From Indolivaga macrotermitis (GTDB taxonomy: Bacteria > Bacteroidota > Bacteroidia > Bacteroidales > Dysgonomonadaceae), in assembly GCF_900128985.1 (NCBI RefSeq), contig NZ_FQUC01000003.1:268544-332543 (forward strand): a DNA stretch of 64,000 nt, given 5' to 3'. The notes under the pieces were generated by a model. It saw only the letters and a program-made list of their open reading frames with translations. It had not been told where the DNA came from and did no database searches. Position 1 is the first letter of the stretch. Each line of letters begins with the position of its first letter. Below are positions 45,668 to 54,859 of this stretch, one piece after another. Made by a program: the position numbers and the translations under genes.

Positions 45668-47788
45668 TTATTCTACGAATCCTCTGTTTTTCAATAAATA
45701 GATCGGATTGGGTTCTGCTCCTCTGAATTTTTTATATAATACCATCGGATCCTCAGATCCTCCCTTTGATAATATATTATCGCGGAAAGATTGTCCTGTA
45801 GTGCGATCAAAGATACCTTTCTCTACAAATGCTTCGAAAGCATCAGCATCAAGCACTTCAGACCAAAGGTAGCTATAGTATCCGGCAGAATATCCTCCGT
45901 CGAATATATGTGCAAAATATGTACTTTTATATCGGGGAATAATTTCAGAAATCAGACCGATCTCATTCATTTTATCTTGTTCAAACTGATCAACATCAAA
46001 TTCTTCGGACGCAGTAATTACATGCCATTTCATGTCGAGGATTGCGGCTGCAACTAATTCGGTTGTTTCGAATCCCTGATTGAAATTCGCTGCTTCCTGC
46101 ATCTTTTTTACTAGATCGGCAGGGATTACCTCTCCCGTTTGATAATGCTTAGCATATATTTTCAATACTTCGGGGTGTAAAGCCCAGTGCTCGAATATCT
46201 GAGAGGGAAGCTCTACGAAATCTCTTGATACAGCTGTTCCCGACAAACCATTGTAATTGACATGCGAAAGAAGTCCGTGTAGTCCGTGTCCAAATTCATG
46301 AAACAAAGTAGTTACTTGTTCCAATGTCAGCAACGAAGGTTTATCTTCGGTAGGCATAGCAAAGTTCCCGACATTGTATATGATAGGGTGGATGAATTCC
46401 CCGTTTTTGACACTTTGTTTACGGAAACTGCTCATCCATGCGCCATTGCGTTTGCCTGTGCGTGGGAAAAAGTCGAGGTAAAGTATACCGATATAAGATC
46501 CATCGGCATTATTAACTTCAAATACCTGAACATCTTTTTCGTATACAGAAACATCGTTCAATGGCTTAAAAGTAATTCCGTACAGTTGATTCGCTACGAA
46601 GAATGCTCCGTCACGAACATTATTAACCATGAAGTAAGGACGTATAGCCTCTTCGTCTAAAGAGTATTTTTCTTTGCGAAGTTTTTCAGTGTAATACCAC
46701 CAATCCCATGACTCGAGTTTGAAATTACCTCCCTCACGGTCGATCATTTTTTGTAATTCAGCTGCTTCTTTTTTAGCTTGAGGAAGTGCATATTCCCATA
46801 ACTTGTTCAACAGATCAAATACATTATCCGGAGTTTTAGCCATTGTTTCGGCTAACACATAGTCGGCATGAGAATTATATCCCAAAAGATTTGCCTTTTC
46901 AAGACGAAGATTAACAAGGTTGCTGATAATCTGCTTATTGTCGAATTGATTGTTATTGTTGCAACGGTTGTACATTGCTTTATACAGTTTCTCTCTCAGA
47001 GCTCTGTTATCAGCATATTGAAGGAAAGGCAACCAGCTTGGTTTGCTTAAGGTAAATACCCATTTCCCGTCTAGTCCTTTAGCTTTAGCTGTTTGTGCTG
47101 CGACTGAGACCACATCAGCAGGAAGTCCCGCTAGATCCTGCTCATTATCAATTTCTAACTGAAAATTATTAGTTTCGGCTAATAGGTTTTTGCCGAACGA
47201 AAGTGAGAGTAGACTTAGCTCTTTATTGATCTGGCGTAAACGGTCTTTCTGTTCTTTGTTCAAAGCAATACCCGAACGTACAAATGACTTGTAATACTTA
47301 TCTATCAAGCGTTTTTGTTCTGTTGTTCGGTTTGTGTTCAAGCTGTCATCATAAACAGTTTTGATACGGCTGAATAGTTTTTCATTCAGGTAAATGTTAT
47401 CATTGTGTTCAGATAGCAGTGGGGATATTTCTTCTGCAATTGTCTGAATGTCCTGATCGCTATCGGCTCCGCGTATGGCACCGAATACAGTCGATACCCG
47501 GTCGAGAATCTCTCCGCTTTCATCTAATACAAGAACTGTATTATCGAAAGTAGCAGCAGCCTTGTTATTTACTATTGCTTCTATCTGTTGTGATTGTTGT
47601 TCGATACCTTTGATGAAGGCCGGTTTGTAGTCTTCTTTTTTGATGAGGTCGAATGGGGGAGTACCTTTCGGTGTTTTGAAATCTTCCAGAAAAGGATTTT
47701 TTGCATCCATTTTAATGTTGTTTGGATTATCCTGTGCATTTGTTGATGCACACAGAGCTAAACTTAATACAATTAAGAGTTTCTTCAT
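45668..47788 (-). CDS. dcp: M3 family metallopeptidase (Dcp type), secreted
   Basis: A 706-residue zinc peptidase of family M3, similar to peptidyl-dipeptidase Dcp and oligopeptidase A, cleaving short peptides. The active site is TLFHEFGHGLHGLLS (HExxH near residue 490), with the downstream glutamate in the helix containing FVELPSQIFEHW. An N-terminal signal peptide (LSLALCASTNAQ) predicts periplasmic location. It may be cotranscribed with the small secreted protein 28 bp upstream. Confidence 0.93.
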   Translation of the reverse strand: MKKLLIVLSLALCASTNAQDNPNNIKMDAKNPFLEDFKTPKGTPPFDLIKKEDYKPAFIKGIEQQSQQIEAIVNNKAAATFDNTVLVLDESGEILDRVSTVFGAIRGADSDQDIQTIAEEISPLLSEHNDNIYLNEKLFSRIKTVYDDSLNTNRTTEQKRLIDKYYKSFVRSGIALNKEQKDRLRQINKELSLLSLSFGKNLLAETNNFQLEIDNEQDLAGLPADVVSVAAQTAKAKGLDGKWVFTLSKPSWLPFLQYADNRALREKLYKAMYNRCNNNNQFDNKQIISNLVNLRLEKANLLGYNSHADYVLAETMAKTPDNVFDLLNKLWEYALPQAKKEAAELQKMIDREGGNFKLESWDWWYYTEKLRKEKYSLDEEAIRPYFMVNNVRDGAFFVANQLYGITFKPLNDVSVYEKDVQVFEVNNADGSYIGILYLDFFPRTGKRNGAWMSSFRKQSVKNGEFIHPIIYNVGNFAMPTEDKPSLLTLEQVTTLFHEFGHGLHGLLSHVNYNGLSGTAVSRDFVELPSQIFEHWALHPEVLKIYAKHYQTGEVIPADLVKKMQEAANFNQGFETTELVAAAILDMKWHVITASEEFDVDQFEQDKMNEIGLISEIIPRYKSTYFAHIFDGGYSAGYYSYLWSEVLDADAFEAFVEKGIFDRTTGQSFRDNILSKGGSEDPMVLYKKFRGAEPNPIYLLKNRGFVE

Positions 47789-47816
47789 AAATATGTAAAT
47801 ATGTCAAAATTTTATT

Positions 47817-48320
47817 TTACTCGGAGGTACTATCAGCCATACTTGCAGCATTCATATTATCTATTTCAGTGTCAGTAGGCCATTTATCTTTTGATGAAAG
47901 ATAGGTAAACTGGGTACACGAAACCAAATTATCTATTTCGTTACAACTTTTAATAACCAGCCGTTCGGAAGAAAGTTCCAGAATCTCCATCATTTGAGCC
48001 GAGCCGTCATCCGGCCCAACCATTACAAAATGGGTATCATCTACAATTTTCCAACCGTCTTCCAATACATCATTACCTATTTTGCTGTACACAGAGTATA
48101 CCTTGTCTTTCTCGAAAAACATACTCGAGACATCGTCTTTTTTGAAAAACTCGTCTTGACTGATCGATTCATTATCTGCCGTCTTTTCTTCGATACGCGT
48201 AGCATAAAGAAACCATACCCCTTGCTTCATTAATTCGTCGGACACATCATTCTGTGCATTTGTTTGAATTATGGAACAAAGAAAAATGAAAAGTAATGTT
48301 GTCGTTCTTAAATAGTTCAT
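47817..48320 (-). CDS. small secreted protein of unknown function
   Basis: A 167-residue protein with a signal peptide (cleavage near TNAQ, residue 23). The body is beta-rich with alternating charged and aromatic residues (GVWFLYATRIEEKT, VYSVYSKIGNDVLEDGWKIV, MMEILELSSERLVIKSC), a pattern like small lipocalin-type Bacteroidota proteins, but no family is firmly recognised. It lies between era (33 bp downstream of era's stop) and the M3 peptidase gene. Confidence 0.6.
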   Translation of the reverse strand: MNYLRTTTLLFIFLCSIIQTNAQNDVSDELMKQGVWFLYATRIEEKTADNESISQDEFFKKDDVSSMFFEKDKVYSVYSKIGNDVLEDGWKIVDDTHFVMVGPDDGSAQMMEILELSSERLVIKSCNEIDNLVSCTQFTYLSSKDKWPTDTEIDNMNAASMADSTSE

Positions 48321-48353
48321 AATTATATCAATTTCAGAGTCTGCATCTGTGGC

Positions 48354-49235
48354 TTAGTCCAATCGGTATCCGAAATTGCGTAATATGTTGTCCCTATTGC
48401 GCCAGTCTTTTTCCACTTTTACAAACATTTGTAAAAATACTTTTTTATCGAAAAATTTCTCAATGTCTTTACGTGCCATTGCTCCGACTTTTTTTAGAGC
48501 CAGTCCTTTATTTCCAATAATAATTCCTTTTTGGGAATCGCGTTCTACAATGATCAGAGCACGGATATTTATTATATCCTTTTCTTCCTTAAACTCTTCG
48601 ACCACGACTTCTACCGAATAGGGAACCTCTTTCTGATAATACAGTAATATTCTGCCACGAATGATCTCCGTAACAAAAAAGCGTGCGGGACGGTCTGTCA
48701 TAGCATCTTTTTCGAAATAAGGAGGAGATTCCGGAATAAGTTCCAATATCCGTTTTTTGACGGTGTCTATATTGAATTTATTCAAAGCAGAGATCGGGTA
48801 TATTTCTGCTTTTGGCAATAGGACTTTCCATTCTTCGATTAAGGTTATTAAGTCTTTTTGATTGGTTTGGTCTATTTTATTGATGAGGAGTAATACCGGC
48901 GCATCCATGTGTTGCACTTTATGAAGAAACTCTTCATTCTTAGAAGTCTTCTCGATCACGTCCGTTACATATAACAGAACGTCGGCATCACCCAGTGCCG
49001 ATTCAGAGAAGTTTAGCATAGATTCTTGTAGCTTATAATTGGGACGAAGCACTCCCGGAGTATCAGAATATACGATCTGGTACTCTTCAGTATTTACAAT
49101 TCCCATAATCCGGTGCCTGGTTGTCTGAGCTTTAGATGTTATTACGGAGATTTTTTCTCCTACTAATTCATTTGTTAGCGTCGATTTTCCAACATTCGGA
49201 TTACCAACAATATTTACGAATCCTGATTTATGCAT
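48354..49235 (-). CDS. era: GTPase Era
   Basis: A 293-residue Ras-like GTPase with a C-terminal KH domain, binding the 3' end of 16S rRNA during 30S maturation. G1 is GNPNVGKST, G3 is YSDTPGVLRPNYKL, G4 is LLINKIDQTN. The KH region includes IIVERDSQKGIIIGNKGLALKKVGAMARKDIE and ends VEKDWRNRDNILRNFGY. It has an exact consensus promoter and follows a terminator of the fabH operon. Confidence 0.97.
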   Translation of the reverse strand: MHKSGFVNIVGNPNVGKSTLTNELVGEKISVITSKAQTTRHRIMGIVNTEEYQIVYSDTPGVLRPNYKLQESMLNFSESALGDADVLLYVTDVIEKTSKNEEFLHKVQHMDAPVLLLINKIDQTNQKDLITLIEEWKVLLPKAEIYPISALNKFNIDTVKKRILELIPESPPYFEKDAMTDRPARFFVTEIIRGRILLYYQKEVPYSVEVVVEEFKEEKDIINIRALIIVERDSQKGIIIGNKGLALKKVGAMARKDIEKFFDKKVFLQMFVKVEKDWRNRDNILRNFGYRLD

Positions 49236-49282
49236 TAATTGATGATTACTTTTGCAGTTTTTCGAATAAATTCATTCGTATA

Positions 49283-49313
49283 CAAATATATAATAAAAAA
49301 CGCACCTTACAAA
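49283..49313 (-). promoter_or_regulatory. consensus promoter of era
   Basis: On the minus strand TTTG (49313-49310), a 19-bp spacer and TATATTTG (49290-49283) match exactly. The promoter overlaps the terminator hairpin of the upstream fabH operon. Confidence 0.65.
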
Positions 49314-49322
49314 GATGCGTTT
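49298..49322 (-). terminator. terminator after fabH
   Basis: A 7-bp stem (AAACGCA with TGCGTTT) and an 11-nt loop, 36 bp past the fabH stop, with AT-rich flanks. Confidence 0.6.
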
Positions 49323-49358
49323 CTTATTGTGTATTGTAAGATATTTTAAATGAACCGG

Positions 49359-50354
49359 TTATTTACTACCGTCATATGCCCATTTGATATACACAGAACC
49401 CCATGTAAATCCGGCACCAAATGCAGCTAGAATAATGTTATCTCCTTTTTTGAATTTATCTTCCCATTCGAATAAACACATAGGGATAGTTCCTGCACTT
49501 GAGTTTCCGTATCTGTCAATATTTACAATTACTTTGTCTTTGGTCAACCCCATGCGATTGGCGGCTGCATCTATTATGCGCAGGTTAGCCTGATGAGGTA
49601 TAAACCAATTAACATCGTCTTTAGTCAAATTATTGCGTTCCATTATCTCGGCAGATACATCAGCCATACGCGATACTGCATGCTTGAATACAACCTGACC
49701 TTCCTGGTATACATAATGCATATCTTTTTCGATCGTTTCGCTACTGGCCGGATAAGCAGACCCACCTCCATACATATGTAGATGAGGAGTACCAAATCCG
49801 TCGGTATGTAGTATTGTATCTCTTACTCCGTACTCGTCTTCGGTGGGCTCAAGCATCACAGCTCCTGCAGCGTCTCCAAAGAGTGGGCAGGTGGTTCTGT
49901 CTTTATAGTTGGTTATAGAAGTCATTTTATCTCCGCCTATAACAATTACTTTCTTGTATTTTCCTGATTTGATGAAATTAGAACCAACTTCAAGTCCAAA
50001 TATAAAACCTGAACAGGCTGCCTGAATATCGAATGCCATCGAATTTTTGATTCCACAATTGTGTGCAACAAGTGTTGCTGTAGAAGGGAATGGGTAATCC
50101 GGAGTAGTAGTGGCACAGATAATTACATCTACATCTTCGGGTTTAGTATTTGTTTTTGCCAATACTTGTTTTACGGCTTCGGTAGCCATAACGGAAGTTC
50201 CCTTGCCTTCACCTTTTAAAATATGACGTTCTTTGATTCCGACACGTGACATAATCCACTCATCATTGGTCTCAACCAGTTTCTCAAGATCCTGGTTTGT
50301 AAGTATATCTTCGGGAGCATATCCTCCAACGCCGGTTATCGCTGCTTGAATCAT
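49359..50354 (-). CDS. fabH: beta-ketoacyl-ACP synthase III
   Basis: A 331-residue KAS III that condenses acetyl-CoA (or branched starters) with malonyl-ACP to start fatty acid synthesis. The catalytic Cys is in [14 protein letters not shown] near residue 113, His in [12 protein letters not shown] near residue 250, and Asn in [12 protein letters not shown] near residue 280. The N-terminal [20 protein letters not shown] is typical. It is third in the conserved yceD-rpmF-fabH order, with a hairpin between rpmF and fabH. Confidence 0.97.
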   Translation of the reverse strand: MIQAAITGVGGYAPEDILTNQDLEKLVETNDEWIMSRVGIKERHILKGEGKGTSVMATEAVKQVLAKTNTKPEDVDVIICATTTPDYPFPSTATLVAHNCGIKNSMAFDIQAACSGFIFGLEVGSNFIKSGKYKKVIVIGGDKMTSITNYKDRTTCPLFGDAAGAVMLEPTEDEYGVRDTILHTDGFGTPHLHMYGGGSAYPASSETIEKDMHYVYQEGQVVFKHAVSRMADVSAEIMERNNLTKDDVNWFIPHQANLRIIDAAANRMGLTKDKVIVNIDRYGNSSAGTIPMCLFEWEDKFKKGDNIILAAFGAGFTWGSVYIKWAYDGSK

Positions 50355-50374
50355 AATTTTATCAAGTTTGTTTA

Positions 50375-50402
50375 TAAAAAAAATGCCCTATGTTATTAGG
50401 GC
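50375..50402 (-). terminator. intra-operon terminator or attenuator between rpmF and fabH
   Basis: On the minus strand GCCCTA pairs with TAGGGC (6 bp, 6-nt loop) and is followed by A and eight T residues. It could partly uncouple fabH from rpmF transcription. Confidence 0.55.
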
Positions 50403-50419
50403 TTTTATTGTTTAGACAA

Positions 50420-50605
50420 TTAAAGAGCAACTTCTTTCTCTATTGCTAATTTGCCTCTATAGTGACCGCATTCTCCACAAACCGTATGGTAAACATGCCA
50501 TGCACCACAGTTAGGACATACAGCTAATGTAGGAGTTACAGCTTTGTCGTGAGTTCTTCTTTTTGCTGATCTAGACTTCGATTGTCTACGCTTAGGATGT
50601 GCCAT
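50420..50605 (-). CDS. rpmF: 50S ribosomal protein L32
   Basis: 61 residues, a complete L32. It has the basic start MAHPKRRQSKSRSAKRRTH and a four-cysteine zinc ribbon, CPNC and CGEC (about residues 30-46). It lies between yceD and fabH as in many bacteria. Confidence 0.97.
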   Translation of the reverse strand: MAHPKRRQSKSRSAKRRTHDKAVTPTLAVCPNCGAWHVYHTVCGECGHYRGKLAIEKEVAL

Positions 50606-50650
50606 TTTATCTAATTATTTAATTTAAATTTTATACTTTGTTATTTATAT

Positions 50651-51232
50651 TTATTCTTCGTCTCCAACTAATCCTTTTAAAGCATCCCAACGAGGATCGG
50701 TAACGTCTTCGTCGATGCTTTCTTCTGTTGAATCATCAAAATCGTCATCATCCGAATCATCATCCGAAGAGCTGACGGCTTTGTGCTTATTCAGCTTGGT
50801 TGACATAGTCTTGTTACACTTACCCGGAGCATGCACTCGTTTCATAGGTATGCTTAGTGTAACAAATTCATAAAGAAACCAAGCGATATTTATTTCACCT
50901 TCTTCTTCGGGAATGATCACGACTTCGTCACTCTCTTCCGAATATTCTTTTCCGAATTTAACTATAAGCCTGTTATTTGAATTGACTTCAATGATTATAT
51001 CATCAAGACATCTGTCACAAGGCACAGTTACTGTTCCTTCTAAAGAAAAATTAAATTCGAAAGTAGAAGACACCCTTTTTACAGTAGCTTCCACCTTCAC
51101 ATGCCCTTTTTTTACATCCGAGTCAGAATCTCCAATTAACTTGAAGTACTGATCGCCAAGGGTATAATCCAACTGGTGGATTCCCTCGCTTAAGTTCCTT
51201 AAAGGAACATTATAGAGACTAAATTTTCCCAC
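50651..51232 (-). CDS. yceD: DUF177 (YceD) protein
   Basis: A 193-residue DUF177 protein with the family core FNFSLEGTVTVPCDRCLDDI around residues 55-75 and the later GEINIAWFLYEFVTLSIPMK and HAPGKCNK. The C-terminal part is a long acidic Asp/Ser tract (about 150-175) before DPRWDALKGL. YceD is genetically linked to rRNA and L32/fatty acid genes in many bacteria. It heads the yceD-rpmF-fabH operon. A -7 box TATCTTTG lies at 51279-51272. Confidence 0.88.
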   Translation of the reverse strand: MGKFSLYNVPLRNLSEGIHQLDYTLGDQYFKLIGDSDSDVKKGHVKVEATVKRVSSTFEFNFSLEGTVTVPCDRCLDDIIIEVNSNNRLIVKFGKEYSEESDEVVIIPEEEGEINIAWFLYEFVTLSIPMKRVHAPGKCNKTMSTKLNKHKAVSSSDDDSDDDDFDDSTEESIDEDVTDPRWDALKGLVGDEE

Positions 51233-51271
51233 TTTTACAAACAGATCCTATTAAATAAAACAGAATGGCTG

Positions 51272-51279
51272 CAAAGATA
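51272..51279 (-). promoter_or_regulatory. putative -7 box for yceD-rpmF-fabH
   Basis: TATCTTTG on the minus strand matches TAnnTTTG, 40 bp upstream of yceD. Confidence 0.45.
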
Positions 51280-51504
51280 AAAACTTTTTTCCTAAATCCC
51301 ATGCCTATAACATTAAAAAAGATTGGTAGCCGTATCTAATGATGCAATATAAATTAAGGTTCGAAATTTATCTTATTTTAAATGTTATTTTCCTTCATGA
51401 AAATTTGTTTGTAAATATGTTTTTATATATTTAGTTTGTATTTCTTATACTTAAAGTCCGGCGGCGTAATGCCGGCTTCAAAAAACGGGAATGAATCAGC
51501 TTTA

Positions 51505-52092
51505 ATGAAAAAATATTATATATTATTTGTATTGTTCCTTCTGGGAGGATGCCTTGCCTGGGGACAAGGCTCTAAGAGGGTTATATACTATACTGCAACT
51601 TTTGTAGATGGTGATACAATATATAATGCTTATCTGCCCGAAACAATAGTATTTGGCCCCTTGAAGTTTAAGAATGATAAGGAACGGCAAGAATATACGA
51701 AACTGGTAAGAGATGTGAAAAAGGCTTTGCCGTATGCAAATCTAGTATCTCAGAATATTATCGAAACATATGAAATGATGGAAACCCTTCCGGATAAAAA
51801 GGCGAAGCAAAAGCATCTGGAACAGGCTCAGAAATATATTATGGCGGAATATAAACCCAAAATGAAAAAGTTAACCAAAAATCAGGGGAAGATATTGGTA
51901 AAGCTGATCGATAGGCAAACCAATAGTTCTACATATGATATCGTGAAATCATTAGTTGGTCCCCTCAGGGCTACTATTTATAATACATTTGCAGGAATAT
52001 TCGGTAATAATCTGAAAACAGAATATGACCCTGAAGGAAAGGATAAGATGATAGAACGCATCGTAGTCGAAATAGAACAGGGTAAACTGTAA
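51505..52092 (+). CDS. DUF4294 family secreted protein
   Basis: About 195 residues from the ATG at 51505, which begins a signal peptide (MKKYYILFVLFLLGG, cleavage near WGQ); an upstream in-frame ATG at 51436 is unlikely. The body matches DUF4294: DGDTIYNAYLPETIVFGPL, a long Lys-rich helical region, and QGKILVKLIDRQTNSSTYDI. The family is widespread in Bacteroidota with no known function that I can cite. It lies divergent from yceD and 103 bp upstream of udk. Confidence 0.82.
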   Translation: MKKYYILFVLFLLGGCLAWGQGSKRVIYYTATFVDGDTIYNAYLPETIVFGPLKFKNDKERQEYTKLVRDVKKALPYANLVSQNIIETYEMMETLPDKKAKQKHLEQAQKYIMAEYKPKMKKLTKNQGKILVKLIDRQTNSSTYDIVKSLVGPLRATIYNTFAGIFGNNLKTEYDPEGKDKMIERIVVEIEQGKL

Positions 52093-52120
52093 AGGAAAAT
52101 ATTTTTTTATCTAAGATTAT

Positions 52121-52151
52121 TTCGGAATATAAGATAATCCGAATATTTTTG
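52121..52151 (+). promoter_or_regulatory. promoter of udk
   Basis: TTCG (one mismatch) at 52121-52124, a 19-bp spacer and TATTTTTG at 52144-52151, 45 bp before the udk ATG. Confidence 0.5.
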
Positions 52152-52195
52152 CAGACTATATATAAATAGAATAATATAGAATCTCAACTTGAATT

Positions 52196-52804
52196 ATGTA
52201 TGTAATAGGTATTGCCGGAGGCTCCGGATCAGGAAAAACAACATTGGTCGAAAGTATTTTATCAGGCATTCCCCGGGAAGAGATTTCTATATTGCCTCAA
52301 GATGCTTATTACAGGGACAATAGTCACATTCCATTAGAAGAACGTTTTACGCTCAATTACGACCATCCCGATTCGATAGAATGGGAGCTTATGCACAAGG
52401 ATATACAAATGCTAAAGGCGGGGGAGACTATTGCTTGCCCTACTTATTCGTATTTAACATGTACCCGCTTGCCCGAAACCATTCCTGTAGTTCCTAAAAA
52501 GATACTGCTGGTAGAGGGTATCCTTATATATACATCATTGATGCTTTGCTCGGAGCTGGATATGAAAATATTTTTAGAGGTTCCCGCAGATCAGCGATTG
52601 ACTCGTATTATTCAGCGCGATATGGCATCGAGAGGACGTACAGCTCTGGAAGTAATAGACCGTTATTATAAAACGGTACGTCCTATGCACGAAGAGTTTA
52701 TCGAACCTTCGCGCCAACAAGCCGACATGCTGGTGATGGGTGGAGGGTTAAATAATAAGGCAGCCGAATTTATTGCAGCTGCTATCTTGGAAAAACTAAA
52801 ATAA
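52196..52804 (+). CDS. udk: uridine kinase
   Basis: A 202-residue P-loop kinase phosphorylating uridine and cytidine for pyrimidine salvage. Walker A is GGSGSGKTT at residues 7-15. Further landmarks are QDAYYRDNSHIPLEERFTLN, YDHPDSIEW, LLVEGILIYTS and RIIQRDMASRGRTA. The start is chosen directly before the P-loop strand. It is monocistronic with a clear terminator. Confidence 0.95.
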   Translation: MYVIGIAGGSGSGKTTLVESILSGIPREEISILPQDAYYRDNSHIPLEERFTLNYDHPDSIEWELMHKDIQMLKAGETIACPTYSYLTCTRLPETIPVVPKKILLVEGILIYTSLMLCSELDMKIFLEVPADQRLTRIIQRDMASRGRTALEVIDRYYKTVRPMHEEFIEPSRQQADMLVMGGGLNNKAAEFIAAAILEKLK

Positions 52805-52824
52805 ATCTTGTTCAGAATAAAAAG

Positions 52825-52858
52825 AGCGGAGGTGTCAAGAATATCTCCGCTTTTTTTA
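52825..52858 (+). terminator. terminator of udk
   Basis: A 7-bp GC-rich stem (AGCGGAG 52825-52831, CTCCGCT 52845-52851) followed by a T-run. Confidence 0.8.
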
Positions 52859-52917
52859 TCTATTTATAGCTTGAGCCACCACAATGATAAGTTGAAAAGG
52901 CTCTTATTATTAAATAC

Positions 52918-54000
52918 TTACTTAAATAAATATTCGGGCTCTTCGCCAAATACGAAATTAGAAAAGCCAATCTCACCCAAATAAGAATATTCGGACAGAA
53001 CCTCTTTCGCTATTTTCATAAATGCTTTTTTATCGTAGATAATAAAGTCCATATACGAAAAATAGAATCCGGTTGCTCCGCCTATTGTATCTGCTATACG
53101 TTCTTTTTGTGTAATTGCAAGGATCTTGTCTTCTATCTCACCTCTTAAAGGAACCATCTGATCTTGCGGGATATTGGTGTTCTTGTAAAATAGGAAGCCG
53201 TATACAATACCATCCTGTTCGAATTTTTCGAAAAGTTCGGCTGTCTGGTTGTAAAATGCATTGAGCACAGGTATACATGCTGTATAACCGATAAATATAT
53301 CTTCGCGTAGTTGCCAGTCTTTAGCTTTCGATGGTTCCATCTGGTAACTGCTGCATTTTTCTATAATATTTTCGGCCGGAAACCACTTGTACTTGTTTAT
53401 ACTTTCGTCAATCAGAGCTTTCAGACTGCTTATAGGAGTAGGGTTTCCGTTTAGAGGTTTATCTATAAACTCAATCATTCCTATATATTCCATTGTATAT
53501 AATTCTCCGATAAACTGGTCGAGTAAGATAAAGAACATACTGTAGCGCTGGTTCTCTTCCAGGGTCAATAGTTCTTTCGAATATACACTTATATCTACTT
53601 TCTGATTCTGTTCGTTTACTTCGGCAAATATTTGTACTTTATCCTTATCCAGATTTGTATCGTACATTCTAAGACCGAATTCAGAATCGGCTTTACCGGG
53701 TTTGGAAGAATAAAAATTCCATATCTTCTTCAACTCTTCAGGTGCAGCTTGCTTCCAGTATTCGAGCGGGAATAAAGATGCGCGGTCTCCTTCGGGAGTA
53801 AGTATCAATTCGTACTTGCCTTCTTCGTTTATACCCATCTCGAAATATACATTATGGAAAGCATCCGATAATGTTTTGTTTACAGTGTCGAGTAGTTCTT
53901 CTGCTTCTGTTTTATTGTCCATCATTTCGCGGATAGACGCTTCCTCTTTGGCAAATATTTTCCAACATTTGTCTACTCCTTCTTTAAAAGATTTACTCAT
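52918..54000 (-). CDS. uncharacterised cytoplasmic protein
   Basis: 360 residues with no signal peptide and no membrane segment. I do not recognise the family with confidence. The first half has a mixed alpha/beta pattern with NVYFEMGINEEGKYELILTP and LFPLEYWKQAAPEELKKIWN, faintly like DUF695-type domains. The second half includes GFLFYKNTNIPQDQMVPLRG and GATGFYFSYMDFIIYD. It lies 27 bp downstream of the TonB-C-like gene and may be cotranscribed with it. Confidence 0.65.
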   Translation of the reverse strand: MSKSFKEGVDKCWKIFAKEEASIREMMDNKTEAEELLDTVNKTLSDAFHNVYFEMGINEEGKYELILTPEGDRASLFPLEYWKQAAPEELKKIWNFYSSKPGKADSEFGLRMYDTNLDKDKVQIFAEVNEQNQKVDISVYSKELLTLEENQRYSMFFILLDQFIGELYTMEYIGMIEFIDKPLNGNPTPISSLKALIDESINKYKWFPAENIIEKCSSYQMEPSKAKDWQLREDIFIGYTACIPVLNAFYNQTAELFEKFEQDGIVYGFLFYKNTNIPQDQMVPLRGEIEDKILAITQKERIADTIGGATGFYFSYMDFIIYDKKAFMKIAKEVLSEYSYLGEIGFSNFVFGEEPEYLFK

Positions 54001-54027
54001 GCAAATAATTTTATGTGTTGTAAAAAG

Positions 54028-54732
54028 TTATAATTCTTTGTTGAATATGAGTTGCATTACCACAAAGGCCGGTGATGTATGGTGTTGAGGGCCTGTTATC
54101 CATTTAGGCATATGCTTGATCAAGCGGTAAGCTTCGTAATCGAGATGTAAATTGCAACTGTCTATTATTTTTATATTGTTCAAATATCCGTCTTTTTCTA
54201 CAATAAAACAAAGAACCAGATATGCATGTTTATCTAAATCTTCTTTATTTGTTTCTAAAGAACTTATCCGGATATGCTCATTCAGGTAGCTTATCATAGA
54301 CTGATAGCCTCCGGGAAAAACGGGAATATGTTCCGACGAAACACTTGGCATAAAGGTGGGGTTGAGTGTGATATAACGTATATCATCAACCAGTTCTTGT
54401 TCAATCGCATTACCTTGTAATATAATGGCAGCGACTTTCTTTTTTTCGGTAGCCGAATACTGAGGGTCGTTGAATAAAAACCTAAATTTTTCTTCTTCAC
54501 CATCTTTGTACATCGGTAGGTACGAAACAGGCGGTAGAAATGATATATATCCATTTCCTTTGTTATAATCTGTCCTGCTTTTCTTTATCTTCAAAGCTTG
54601 CATAAGCGAGTCGCGATGAGGCGAATCGTTATATTTCAGATAGATAACATCCTTTATAGAGTCGGGTTGGGCAGATGTTTTTAAACTGAAAGAAAAAATA
54701 CAACCCAAAACAATAAATAAAAAATACTTCAT
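54028..54732 (-). CDS. secreted protein with TonB C-terminal-like domain
   Basis: A 234-residue protein with a signal peptide (cleavage near TSAQ, residue 22). The C-terminal about 95 residues resemble the TonB C-terminal domain: FPGGYQSMISYLNEHI, VLCFIVEKDGYLNNIKIIDS, LDYEAYRLIKHMPKWITGPQ and a final hydrophobic strand MQLIFNKEL. There is no N-terminal membrane anchor or Pro-rich spacer, so it is not a classical energy transducer; Bacteroidota have many such stand-alone domains. Confidence 0.7.
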   Translation of the reverse strand: MKYFLFIVLGCIFSFSLKTSAQPDSIKDVIYLKYNDSPHRDSLMQALKIKKSRTDYNKGNGYISFLPPVSYLPMYKDGEEEKFRFLFNDPQYSATEKKKVAAIILQGNAIEQELVDDIRYITLNPTFMPSVSSEHIPVFPGGYQSMISYLNEHIRISSLETNKEDLDKHAYLVLCFIVEKDGYLNNIKIIDSCNLHLDYEAYRLIKHMPKWITGPQHHTSPAFVVMQLIFNKEL

Positions 54733-54809
54733 ACTTCAATTAACAACTTTTAAAAACCTATTCAGGTTTATAACAATGAAAGGAGAAAAAGTGTTTTCTC
54801 TTTAGAATT

Positions 54810-54837
54810 AAAGCCTTTGAACTAAGTCAAAGGCTTT
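54810..54837 (-). terminator. terminator of the EF-G paralogue gene
   Basis: A perfect 11-bp stem (AAAGCCTTTGA with TCAAAGGCTTT) and a 6-nt loop lie 23 bp past the stop codon at 54860. Confidence 0.8.
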
Positions 54838-54859
54838 ACATGTGTATAGAAGGAGAAGC

